Origin: Scytonema hofmannii PCC 7110
Lineage (GTDB): Bacteria; Cyanobacteriota; Cyanobacteriia; Cyanobacteriales; Nostocaceae
Direction of reading: 5' to 3'
DNA length: 64,000 bases
NCBI RefSeq assembly: GCF_000346485.2
Contig: NZ_KQ976354.1
Span: 3,675,835-3,739,834, forward strand
Positions 20,273 through 28,577 of this stretch are shown piece after piece. How positions within the stretch are numbered: the stretch's first letter is position 1; every line of letters begins with the position of its first letter. The position numbers and the translations under genes are program-made. The notes under the pieces were generated by a model, which was not told the DNA's origin, searched no databases, and worked only from the letters and a program-made list of their open reading frames with translations.

Positions 20273-23200
20273 AAGTATTTGAATTTTTGTCTTATTTAAA
20301 TAGTTTAGATATTAAAGTCTGGCTTGAGGAAGAGACGCTACGCTATCAGGCTCCCAAGGGAGTGATGACATCAGAAATTAAGCAAGCAATAGGGACTAGA
20401 AAACCCGAAATTCTCGGCTTTTTGAAACAAGCGAAAAAACCTTCTAGTGCTTTTGAATTAGCCATTATTCCTGTCTCACGGGATGAAGATTTACCCCTAT
20501 CTTTTGCTCAACAGCGACTCTGGTTTGTGCAGCAGCTATCACCCGACAGTAATGCTTACAATCTGTTGGAGGCTCTGCGGCTAGAAGGTGCGCTCAATCT
20601 AGTTGCGCTGGAACAGAGTTTAAGTGAACTCATCCGTCGCCACGAGATCTTAAGAACCAATTTTCCAATGGTAGAAGGAAAACCGATCCAGCGAATTGCT
20701 CCGCCCAAGGCAGTAACCTTACCAATCCAGGATTTACAAGGTTTATCGACAGAAGAACAAACGGCTCAATTTCGACAGATGGCGATCGCCGCCTCATTAA
20801 AACCCTTCGATCTAGCAGGAGAACCCTTAGTACAGTTTACATTACTGAAACTGAGTGACCGGGAGCATATACTCCTGTTGAAGATGCACCACATTATCTA
20901 CGATGGTTGGTCATTGAGCATCTTCTTCCGTGAATTATCTCAACTCTATGCAGCGTTTGCCCAGGGTTTGCCCTCTCCCCTAACGGAATTACCGATTCAG
21001 TACGCGGATTTTGCAGTGTGGCAACGGCAGTGGCTAACGGGTGAAGTCCTCGATCGCCAACTTAATTACTGGCGAGAACAACTAGCAGGGTTAACTCCCA
21101 TCTTAGAACTGCCAACGGATTATCCTCGTCCCCCAGTTCAGACCTTCCAAGGTGGAGTTGAATGTTTTCGACTGGATCGCGACCTAACGCAACGCCTCAA
21201 GCAGTTGAGCCAAGAGTCAGACGCAACGTTGTTTATGACCCTACTGGCAGCTTTTTTGGTCTTAATTTCTCGTTATACTGGTCAGTTAGATATTGTTGTT
21301 GGCTCGCCGATCGCCAACCGCAACACTAAGAGCGTCGAGCAGCTCATGGGATTTTTTGCTAATACCTTAGCAATAAGGGGCGATCTCTCTGGAAACCCGA
21401 GCTTTCAAGACTTCTACGCCCAAGTGCGGCAAACAACGTTGTCAGCCTATGCCCACCAGGATTTGCCGTTTGAAATGTTGGTGGACAAGTTACAGCTAGA
21501 CCGAGATTTAAGTCGTAATCCCTTGGTACAGGTGATGTTTTCTCTCCAAAATACCCCCCAGTCTTCTGGCAATTTGTCAGGTTTAACTATGGAGAATATG
21601 GCCTTGCCACTTGATGTCAGAGCCAGATTTGACCTGGAAGTAAACTTCTGGGAAGTTCTCGGAGGTCTGGAGGGTGTTTGGTGCTACAACACTGATTTAT
21701 TTAATGCCAGCACAATTACTCGGATAGGGGAACATTTTCAAACTTTACTAAAAGCAATTGTGGCAAATCCCACGTTGCGAATTTCTGAACTACCCCTGTT
21801 GAGTCCAGCAGAGCGTCATCAATTGTTGGTGGAGTGGAACTCGACTCAAGTAGACTATTTCCAAGATAAGTGTATTCATCAGTTGTTTGAAGAGCAAGTT
21901 GAGAGGACACCGAATGCAGTGGCGGTTGTGTACGGAAATGAACAACTGACCTACCAGCAGTTGAATTGTCGTGCTAACCAGTTAGCCCATTACTTGCAAT
22001 CTTTAGGCGTGGGTGCAGAGGTGCTAGTTGGGTTGTGCGTGGAGCGTTCTTTAGAAATGATTGTGGGATTACTGGGCATTCTCAAGGCGGGAGGAGCTTA
22101 TCTGCCACTCGATCCAGAGTATCCCCAAGAGCGCTTAAGCTTCATGCTCTGTGATGCTCAAATTTCCGTGTTGCTGACCCAGCAATCACTCCTCGACAGA
22201 TTGCCTGAGTATACTGCACGGTGCGTTTGTTTGGATACAGACTGGCACTTGATTGCTCAATTGAGTCAGGATAATGCGAGCGTAGATGTGCAAGCTAGTA
22301 ACTTGGCTTATGCGATTTATACATCAGGATCTACAGGTCAGCCTAAAGGAGTTGAAGTTGTTCACCGTAGCGTTAATCGTCTGTTGTTTGGCGTAAATTA
22401 CGTCGAGATCGATGCCACACAAAGATTTCTTCAGCTAGCCCCAATTTCTTTTGATGCTTCCACCTTCGAGATTTGGGGAGCTTTGTTGCATGGTGCTAGA
22501 TGCGTTCTGTTCCCAGAGAGTATTCCCACATCTCAAAATCTGGGCGATGAAATCCGCAAGCACGGCATTACTATTTTATGGCTGACGGCAGCTTTATTTA
22601 ACTCCATAATTGATGATGACGAAAAAGCTCTGTCAGGAATTAAACAGTTACTCATTGGTGGGGAAGCACTTTCAACTGCTCACGTTCAGAAAGCTTTAGC
22701 AGCTCTGCCATTGACGCAAATCATTAATGGATACGGACCGACAGAAAGCACAACTTTTACTTGTTGTCACCCTATCTCCAGACAGATTGAGGCAACTATA
22801 GAGTCAATCCCCATTGGTCGTCCCATTGCCAACACACAAGTCTACATCTTAGACGAATATCTGCAACCAGTTCCCGTTGGTGTACCAGGAGAATTGCACA
22901 TTGGTGGTGCAGGATTGGCACGCGGGTATCTCAACCGACCAGAGTTGACACTTGAGAAATTCATCCCCAATCCGTTTAACGGGAGCAGGGAGCAGGGAGC
23001 AGGGGAGCAGAGGCGCAGAGGCGTAAAGGAGCAAGAGAGCCAGTGCCGGCGGGTTTCTCAACGTAAGGCGACTGGCGTGAGCACAGGAGAGACAGAAGAC
23101 CAATTTTTTAATTCCGAGCGGCTTTATAAAACTGGGGATTTAGCACGCTATTTACCAGACGGTAACATTGAATACTTAGGACGACTTGACAATCAAGTAA

Positions 23201-24615
23201 AAATTCGGGGCTACCGCATTGAGTTGGGAGAAATTGAAACAGTACTGAGCCAACATGACAATGTGCAAGTATCTTGCGTCATTCTCCGTGAAGATACCCC
23301 AGGTGAGAAGCGGTTAGTTGCCTACGTGGTGCCGCAAAAACAAATGACACTCACAACAGGCGAACTGCGTCAGTTCCTTGCTAATAAACTGCCTCTCTAC
23401 ATGGTGCCCCAAGCTTTTGTCATCCTGGAGTCCCTACCTTTAACACAAAACGGTAAAGTAGACCACCGTGCATTAAGAGCAATTTCTCACACCAATAACT
23501 TAAAAAAATTTGTTGAACCCCGTAACCAATTAGAACTGCAACTCGTACAAATCTGGTCAAAAATTCTTAAGGTTGACTTGGTGGGAGTACAAGATAACTT
23601 TTTTGACCTTGGCGGTCATTCCCTTTTAGCTCCTTACTTAATGGCTCAAATTCAGCAGCAGTTTGGGAAAGATTTGCCCTTAACAACCCTTTTTCAAAAT
23701 CCAACTATTGAACAGTTGGCGACAATTGTGGAAAACGACTCGGGTTACTCTGATTCGTCTTGTTTGGTAGCAATTCAGCCAAACGGTTCAAACTTACCTT
23801 TCTTCTGCGTTCCAGGCGCTGGTGGCAAACCTTTCTACTTCTATCACTTAGGGCGTTATTTAGGGATAGACCAACCGTTATATAGTTTTGAAAATAATCT
23901 ATATGAATTAGAGCCAGCCCCCCGACTTGAAGATATAGCGAGTCATTACATTCAAGCAATGCAAGCTGTACAACCGCAAGGTCCATACTTTTTGGGAGGG
24001 CATTCTTATGGAGGTAACGTCGCTTATGAAATGGCGACTCAATTGGTTGAAAAGGGACATGAGGTTGCTCTACTGGTCATGATTGATGCATCTGCATCAA
24101 CCTATAAAGACAAGCAATTCCTTGCTGATTATATTGATTGGGATGATGCTAGGTGGTTAGCTGAGGTGAGCAAACAAATAAAACTTTATTTAGAAAAAAA
24201 CGTCGATGTTTCCTACGATACTCTCCAAACTTTGACTACGGAGGAGCAACTAAAATACGTTTTACACTATTTCAAAATGGCTAATATGTTGCCTCCTAAT
24301 GCTCAAACTACGCAGCTTCAAAATATCGTACAAACTTATAAAACTAGCTGTTTATGTCTAGTTGATTATGTACCAAAACAGATTTATCCTGGTAAACTTA
24401 CGCTTATACGAGCCAATGAAGATCTCTCGGAAGACCCTAATAGTCATTTAATTGCTGAGGATTCACAGGACTTATCCTTGGGCTGGAGCGAGTTTTGTAC
24501 CGAACCAGTGGATATCCATTTTTTACTAGGCAATCATATCACGATTATGGCTGAACCCCATGTCCAGGTTTTAGCCGAACGGCTGAAAGCTTGCATTGAG
24601 GAAGTGAGGGAGTGA
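20269..24615 (+). CDS. mcnE: Terminal cyanopeptolin NRPS: TubC-C-A(Val)-T-TE
   Basis: I chose the ATG at 20269, which overlaps the halogenase stop and follows GGGAGG by about 10 bases, over an upstream in-frame TTG. A TubC docking domain (residues 1-55, FEFLSYLNSL, VWLEEETLRY) is followed by C (HHIIYDG near 207), A (YTSGSTG near 684), T (GGHSLL near 1116) and a type I thioesterase (GGHSYGG near 1245; LGNH late in the domain as candidate His). The A code reads DAFWLGGTF, one step from the standard Val code. The TE should close the ring as an ester onto Thr, by analogy with McnE. A run of heptamer repeats is read through in the A loop (22981-23100). The last codons (EEVRE) fall inside an octamer repeat array, so the stop itself is repeat-derived. 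Confidence 0.94.
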   Translation: MKVFEFLSYLNSLDIKVWLEEETLRYQAPKGVMTSEIKQAIGTRKPEILGFLKQAKKPSSAFELAIIPVSRDEDLPLSFAQQRLWFVQQLSPDSNAYNLLEALRLEGALNLVALEQSLSELIRRHEILRTNFPMVEGKPIQRIAPPKAVTLPIQDLQGLSTEEQTAQFRQMAIAASLKPFDLAGEPLVQFTLLKLSDREHILLLKMHHIIYDGWSLSIFFRELSQLYAAFAQGLPSPLTELPIQYADFAVWQRQWLTGEVLDRQLNYWREQLAGLTPILELPTDYPRPPVQTFQGGVECFRLDRDLTQRLKQLSQESDATLFMTLLAAFLVLISRYTGQLDIVVGSPIANRNTKSVEQLMGFFANTLAIRGDLSGNPSFQDFYAQVRQTTLSAYAHQDLPFEMLVDKLQLDRDLSRNPLVQVMFSLQNTPQSSGNLSGLTMENMALPLDVRARFDLEVNFWEVLGGLEGVWCYNTDLFNASTITRIGEHFQTLLKAIVANPTLRISELPLLSPAERHQLLVEWNSTQVDYFQDKCIHQLFEEQVERTPNAVAVVYGNEQLTYQQLNCRANQLAHYLQSLGVGAEVLVGLCVERSLEMIVGLLGILKAGGAYLPLDPEYPQERLSFMLCDAQISVLLTQQSLLDRLPEYTARCVCLDTDWHLIAQLSQDNASVDVQASNLAYAIYTSGSTGQPKGVEVVHRSVNRLLFGVNYVEIDATQRFLQLAPISFDASTFEIWGALLHGARCVLFPESIPTSQNLGDEIRKHGITILWLTAALFNSIIDDDEKALSGIKQLLIGGEALSTAHVQKALAALPLTQIINGYGPTESTTFTCCHPISRQIEATIESIPIGRPIANTQVYILDEYLQPVPVGVPGELHIGGAGLARGYLNRPELTLEKFIPNPFNGSREQGAGEQRRRGVKEQESQCRRVSQRKATGVSTGETEDQFFNSERLYKTGDLARYLPDGNIEYLGRLDNQVKIRGYRIELGEIETVLSQHDNVQVSCVILREDTPGEKRLVAYVVPQKQMTLTTGELRQFLANKLPLYMVPQAFVILESLPLTQNGKVDHRALRAISHTNNLKKFVEPRNQLELQLVQIWSKILKVDLVGVQDNFFDLGGHSLLAPYLMAQIQQQFGKDLPLTTLFQNPTIEQLATIVENDSGYSDSSCLVAIQPNGSNLPFFCVPGAGGKPFYFYHLGRYLGIDQPLYSFENNLYELEPAPRLEDIASHYIQAMQAVQPQGPYFLGGHSYGGNVAYEMATQLVEKGHEVALLVMIDASASTYKDKQFLADYIDWDDARWLAEVSKQIKLYLEKNVDVSYDTLQTLTTEEQLKYVLHYFKMANMLPPNAQTTQLQNIVQTYKTSCLCLVDYVPKQIYPGKLTLIRANEDLSEDPNSHLIAEDSQDLSLGWSEFCTEPVDIHFLLGNHITIMAEPHVQVLAERLKACIEEVRE
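22981..23100 (+). repeat. GGGAGCA heptamer-type repeat read through in the Val A domain
   Basis: Tandem GGGAGCA units followed by GC-rich repeat DNA lie between the NPFNG and RLYKTGDL codons, adding about 40 Gly/Glu/Arg-rich residues (REQGAGEQRRRG). This is the same A6-A7 loop that carries insertions at 9653, 16148 and 59438. It is in frame. Confidence 0.8.
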
Positions 24616-24650
24616 GGGAGTGAGGGAGTGAGGGAGTGAGGGAGTGAGGG
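24603..24650 (+). repeat. AGTGAGGG octamer x6
   Basis: Six perfect tandem copies of AGTGAGGG. The first copies include the last codons and the TGA stop of the terminal NRPS. A change in copy number would shift the frame of the C-terminus. Confidence 0.95.
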
Positions 24651-24664
24651 CAAGAACGATACCC

Positions 24665-24692
24665 AATGACAAATGACAAATGACAAATGACA
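24665..24692 (+). repeat. AATGACA heptamer x4 (STRR)
   Basis: Four perfect tandem copies of AATGACA lie 15 bp before the methyltransferase start. Heptameric STRRs of this kind are a known trait of heterocystous cyanobacteria. Confidence 0.95.
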
Positions 24693-24707
24693 AATAAGTG
24701 AGTAAAA

Positions 24708-25496
24708 ATGGATAAAATCGAATACATTAACCAATTTGACAGTTTAATTTTAAATCCGGAGACTAGAAAGATATACGGTCAAAAAGAGTTTTTCAATGTA
24801 GGTTATTGGCTCTCGGATACTCAGAATCAGGAGGAAGCCTGTTTTAACCTGATGGAAAAGCTTTTAGCATTTATTCCAGAAAAGAAGGGCACTATCCTTG
24901 ATGTTGGCTGCGGTTTGGGAGCAACTACCGGTTATCTACTCAAGTATTACTCGCCCCCTGACGTTGTTGGCATTAATATTTCCACTAAGCAACTCGAAAG
25001 AAGTGCAGTTAACGCTCCCGGCTGTAACTTAATTTGCATGGATGCCGTGCAGATGGAATTTGAGGATAATTTTTTCGATAACATTATATGTGTTGAAGCA
25101 GCATTCTACTTTGATACCAGGGAGCAGTTTCTCAAAGAGGCAGCTCGTGTATTGAAGCCGGGGGGCAATCTGATTCTCTCTGATATCATCTTTGAAAATA
25201 CACAGTATTTCGGTGATTGGATTGTGACTCCAAAAAATATTGTCAAAGATATTGAGGAGTATAAACATCTTTACCAACAGACAGGATTTCAACTCTTAGA
25301 ATTTGTAGATTTAACAGATGAATGTTGGAAAAACCACTTCCGCTTTCTAAAATCTTGGTTTGTAAAAGAATTTGAAGTGGGAGATGTAGATGAAGAAACT
25401 TATCAGGTAAATGTGGGTGCTATAGATGGTTTGCTAAATACTTCATCTATAGGTTATTTGTTAGTTTCAGCAAAGAAGCCAGTAAAAGTTATTTGA
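24708..25496 (+). CDS. Class I SAM-dependent small-molecule methyltransferase
   Basis: 262 residues. The SAM-binding motif I DVGCGLG is at 65-71, followed by VVGINIS (acidic-loop position) and VLKPGG (motif III). The GINIS..QLE segment recalls O/C-methyltransferases of natural-product pathways and the UbiE/sterol group. It lies 92 bp behind the terminal NRPS and 56 bp ahead of the dehydrogenase, so it is probably co-transcribed with the cyanopeptolin genes. Standard cyanopeptolin clusters as I remember them do not need it, since N-methylation is done by the built-in nMT. Its substrate (side chain, acyl cap or an unrelated metabolite) is unknown. Confidence 0.85.
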   Translation: MDKIEYINQFDSLILNPETRKIYGQKEFFNVGYWLSDTQNQEEACFNLMEKLLAFIPEKKGTILDVGCGLGATTGYLLKYYSPPDVVGINISTKQLERSAVNAPGCNLICMDAVQMEFEDNFFDNIICVEAAFYFDTREQFLKEAARVLKPGGNLILSDIIFENTQYFGDWIVTPKNIVKDIEEYKHLYQQTGFQLLEFVDLTDECWKNHFRFLKSWFVKEFEVGDVDEETYQVNVGAIDGLLNTSSIGYLLVSAKKPVKVI

Positions 25497-25552
25497 TACA
25501 TAACGGTTTTCTTGATTGAAAAATAGATTGCATACTTTTAGGAGGCAAAACA

Positions 25553-26290
25553 ATGTTTCAGTTGCTATCAGGCAAGAAAGTGGTGATTATTGGCATCAGT
25601 TCAGGAGTCGATCTGGCGATCGCCCAAAAAATGGTAGAAGTGGGGGCAAAAGTTATACTTTCCCACTCATCTCAAGAAAAATTAAATGAGGCGATGGCGT
25701 TGATTTCTGGAGAAATTGAGGGCAAAACTGTTAATGTGTTGAATGAGGATTCAGTCAATGCTTTTTTTGAGCAGATCGGAAATTTCGATCATTTGGTTGT
25801 AACGGCTATGGGAGACAGAAATATGCCGCGATCGCTTTTAGCAGAGATGACTACACAAACTGCTCAAGGTGGGATAGACAAATTCTGGGGAACGTTCTTT
25901 GCCGTGCGTGCATCGCTGAAAAATATAGCGACTGACGGCTCCATTACTTTAACATCCAGTGTCACTATGTTCAAATCTTCAAAAATGGGGGGGATTTCAG
26001 CGATCGCAGCCGCAAATGGAGCAGTTGCGGCGTTCGGGCGATCGCTGGCGTTAGAAATTTCACCAATTCGGGTCAATGTCATTGCCCCTGGAATAATAGA
26101 AGATACAAGTATCTGGAGCAGTCAAAGCGAGTCTGAACGCTCAGATCTAACCAAGTGGGCGATCGCAGCCTTACCTGTCCAGCATCTCGGGCAAGCAGAA
26201 GAAGTGGCGCAAGCAGTGTTAAGTTTAATGACGAATCCCTATGTCACAGGGGTTATTTTGCCTGTGGATGGCGGTGTAACCTTGTTGTGA
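25553..26290 (+). CDS. Atypical short-chain dehydrogenase (no catalytic Tyr/Lys)
   Basis: 245 residues with a Rossmann-type SDR fold. GISSGVDLAIA at 14-24 replaces the usual TGxxxGIG, with late motifs VNVIAPGIIED and ILPVDGG. AGGAGG lies 8 bases before the ATG, a strong ribosome site. Where classical SDRs have YxxxK, this protein reads I151-A-A-A-N155, so both catalytic Tyr and Lys are absent although the TSS before them and the following GAVAAFGRSLALE are kept. It may use another chemistry or be a binding or structural subunit. It sits between the methyltransferase and the exporter on the same strand. Confidence 0.85.
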   Translation: MFQLLSGKKVVIIGISSGVDLAIAQKMVEVGAKVILSHSSQEKLNEAMALISGEIEGKTVNVLNEDSVNAFFEQIGNFDHLVVTAMGDRNMPRSLLAEMTTQTAQGGIDKFWGTFFAVRASLKNIATDGSITLTSSVTMFKSSKMGGISAIAAANGAVAAFGRSLALEISPIRVNVIAPGIIEDTSIWSSQSESERSDLTKWAIAALPVQHLGQAEEVAQAVLSLMTNPYVTGVILPVDGGVTLL

Positions 26291-26398
26291 TCGCAGTTGG
26301 CTCAAATTATGAATTATGAAAAATAAATTTTCTGTAATTCAGCATTTAGGATACATAATTTATTTGATGATTAAGATATTTCAGTTGATTTTTCAAAT

Positions 26399-28414
26399 AT
26401 GCCTAGCCAAGTTCTTCAAGCTCAACCCTCAAAAAATGCTTTTTCAAGTTTTATTGAATTCTGGAAAGATGTCAAAGCGATCGCTGGTTCTTACTGGTAT
26501 CCAACAACCCCAGGGGAAAGAGCATTTTCTGATGTGATTCGTTCATGGGGAATGCTGATTCTCCTGATATTACTAATAATCGCGCTTGTTACTACAACTG
26601 CTTTTGAAAGTTTTGTTGGTCGCTATTTGGTCGATAGTCTTATTCAAGAAAAAGATTATTCCAAGTTCACTAACACTTTAGCAGTCAATATTGTTGTGCT
26701 TGTCTTGGTAACGCTTTTAGTAGGATTTACTAAATTTGTCAGAAAACAAATCGCTCTTGATTGGTATAAATGGCTAAATCATCAAATTTTAGATAAATAT
26801 TTAAGCAATCGTGCTTATTATAAAATTAACTTTAGAGCCGATGTTGAGAACCCAGATCAACGCATATCCCAAGAACTTGAACCTATTACCAGGAGTGCTC
26901 TGAGCTTTTCAGCTACTTTCCTAGAGAAAGTGCTGCAAATGATAACTTTTTTAATAATCATCTGGATAATTTCTCAACAGATCGCTGTTATTATGCTTAT
27001 TTATACGATTCTAGGAAATTTAATCGCTACTTACCTGAATCAAAAATTGAATAATATTAATCAAGAGGAAATCGCATCTAAAGCTGATTACAATTATTCC
27101 TTGACTCACGTGCGGAATCACTCTGAATCGATAGCTTTTTTTCAAGGAGAAAAACAGGAATTAAATATAATTGAGCGCCGATTTAATAATTTTGCCAAAA
27201 ATATCGACGACAAGATCGGTTGGGAGAGAGGGAGAGATATTTTTAGCAGAGGGTATCAATCTGTGATTCAAATATTCCCCTTTTTAGTACTCGCACCTTT
27301 ATATATTAGAAATGAAATTGATTTTGGACAACTAGGACAAGCCGCTTTAGCTTGTAATATGTTTGCTATTGCTCTAGGAGAATTAATAACTGAATTTGGA
27401 ACTTCCGGACAATTTTCTAGTTATGTTGAACGTTTATCTGAGTTTTCAGATGCTTTAGAAGCAGTGACTAAACAACCGGAAAAGGCCAGTACTATTAAAA
27501 CAATAGAAGAAAACCATATCGCTTTTGAGAATGTCACCTTACAAACGCCCAACTATGAGCAGACAATTGTTGAAGATTTGTCCCTGTCTGTGCAAAAAGG
27601 AGAAGGTTTATTGATTGTTGGACCAAGTGGTCGAGGGAAAAGTTCTATCCTACGAGCGATCGCTGGTTTGTGGAATGCGGGAACTGGGCGTCTGGTGCGA
27701 CCTCCTCTAGAAGAAATTTTATTCTTGCCTCAACGTCCTTACATAATCTTAGGGACTTTACGCGAACAGTTACTCTATCCGAACACGAATCGTCAAAGAA
27801 CCGACACAGAACTTAAAGAAGTTTTGCAACAAGTCAACTTGCAAAACTTGCTGAGTCGAATCGATGGCTTCGATACAGAAGTTCCTTGGGAGAATATACT
27901 ATCGTTGGGAGAACAACAACGCCTTGCTTTTGCAAGACTATTAATTACCCATCCAGGCTTTACTATATTAGATGAAGCAACCAGTGCTTTAGATCTGAAC
28001 AACGAAGGCAATTTATATCAACAATTGCTATCGACGAAAACAACTTTTATCAGTGTTGGACATCGAGAGAGTTTATTTAATTATCATCAATGGGTTTTGG
28101 AACTAACACAAGATTCTAGCTGGCAGCTTTTGACTGTGCAAGATTATCGGCAGAAAAACGGCAAAGAAATTATTCCTAATCCTCCTAACAACCCTCAAAT
28201 TACAATAGATGTTTCACCACAGAACCCATCTCTAAATCAACCAGAAACAAGCACAGTTTCAGGGCTTTCTCATAAAGAAATGCAGAAATTAACAGGCACT
28301 TCCATTAACACTATCAGAAGCAAGGCAAGCCTTGGCAAAACTATCACTACTAAGGACGGCTTTACCTACCGCTATAACAAAGATCCCAAGGTGTTGCAAT
28401 GGGTTAGAGTTTAG
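26399..28414 (+). CDS. ABC exporter, fused permease-ATPase (SbmA/YddA-like), with HTH-like tail
   Basis: 671 residues. The N-terminal half has hydrophobic spans near residues 50-70, 95-115 and 180-215. The ATPase has Walker A GPSGRGKSS near 408, signature LSLGEQQRLAFAR and Walker B FTILDEATSALD. The ABC_membrane_2-type permease with EPITRSALSFSATFLEK places it with exporters found beside microviridin and cyanopeptolin genes; here it probably exports the cyanopeptolin. After the ATPase comes a linker rich in Pro, Asn and Gln, then about 50 residues (LSHKEMQKLTGTSINTIRSK...) that read like a helix-turn-helix. It is a close paralogue of the gene at 32577. Two AATTATG heptamers lie upstream at 26305-26318. 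Confidence 0.92.
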   Translation: MPSQVLQAQPSKNAFSSFIEFWKDVKAIAGSYWYPTTPGERAFSDVIRSWGMLILLILLIIALVTTTAFESFVGRYLVDSLIQEKDYSKFTNTLAVNIVVLVLVTLLVGFTKFVRKQIALDWYKWLNHQILDKYLSNRAYYKINFRADVENPDQRISQELEPITRSALSFSATFLEKVLQMITFLIIIWIISQQIAVIMLIYTILGNLIATYLNQKLNNINQEEIASKADYNYSLTHVRNHSESIAFFQGEKQELNIIERRFNNFAKNIDDKIGWERGRDIFSRGYQSVIQIFPFLVLAPLYIRNEIDFGQLGQAALACNMFAIALGELITEFGTSGQFSSYVERLSEFSDALEAVTKQPEKASTIKTIEENHIAFENVTLQTPNYEQTIVEDLSLSVQKGEGLLIVGPSGRGKSSILRAIAGLWNAGTGRLVRPPLEEILFLPQRPYIILGTLREQLLYPNTNRQRTDTELKEVLQQVNLQNLLSRIDGFDTEVPWENILSLGEQQRLAFARLLITHPGFTILDEATSALDLNNEGNLYQQLLSTKTTFISVGHRESLFNYHQWVLELTQDSSWQLLTVQDYRQKNGKEIIPNPPNNPQITIDVSPQNPSLNQPETSTVSGLSHKEMQKLTGTSINTIRSKASLGKTITTKDGFTYRYNKDPKVLQWVRV

Positions 28415-28445
28415 AACCATTTAGAAGCGGTAAGCTGAGACGCAC

Positions 28446-28577
28446 TTAAATTTTAAAGCTGAAAACCTTACAGCAAGACTTTCAAGCTCCAAAAAGTACA
28501 ATTTAGATGCGCGACAGCTTATGAACTACTATGAGCAGAAATACCAAGCCCTGAATCATCTGAAGAAAAAGGCTTAG
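28446..28577 (+). pseudogene. Possible 3' remnant of an unknown gene
   Basis: An open stretch of 43 codons ending in TAG reads LNFKAENLTARLSSSKKYNL and continues to a Lys-rich end (LKKKA). It looks more like protein than random intergenic sequence, but has no good start; the only ATG is internal. I do not recognise the family. Its stop overlaps the convergent dioxygenase stop. It could be a decayed gene end or chance. Confidence 0.25.
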
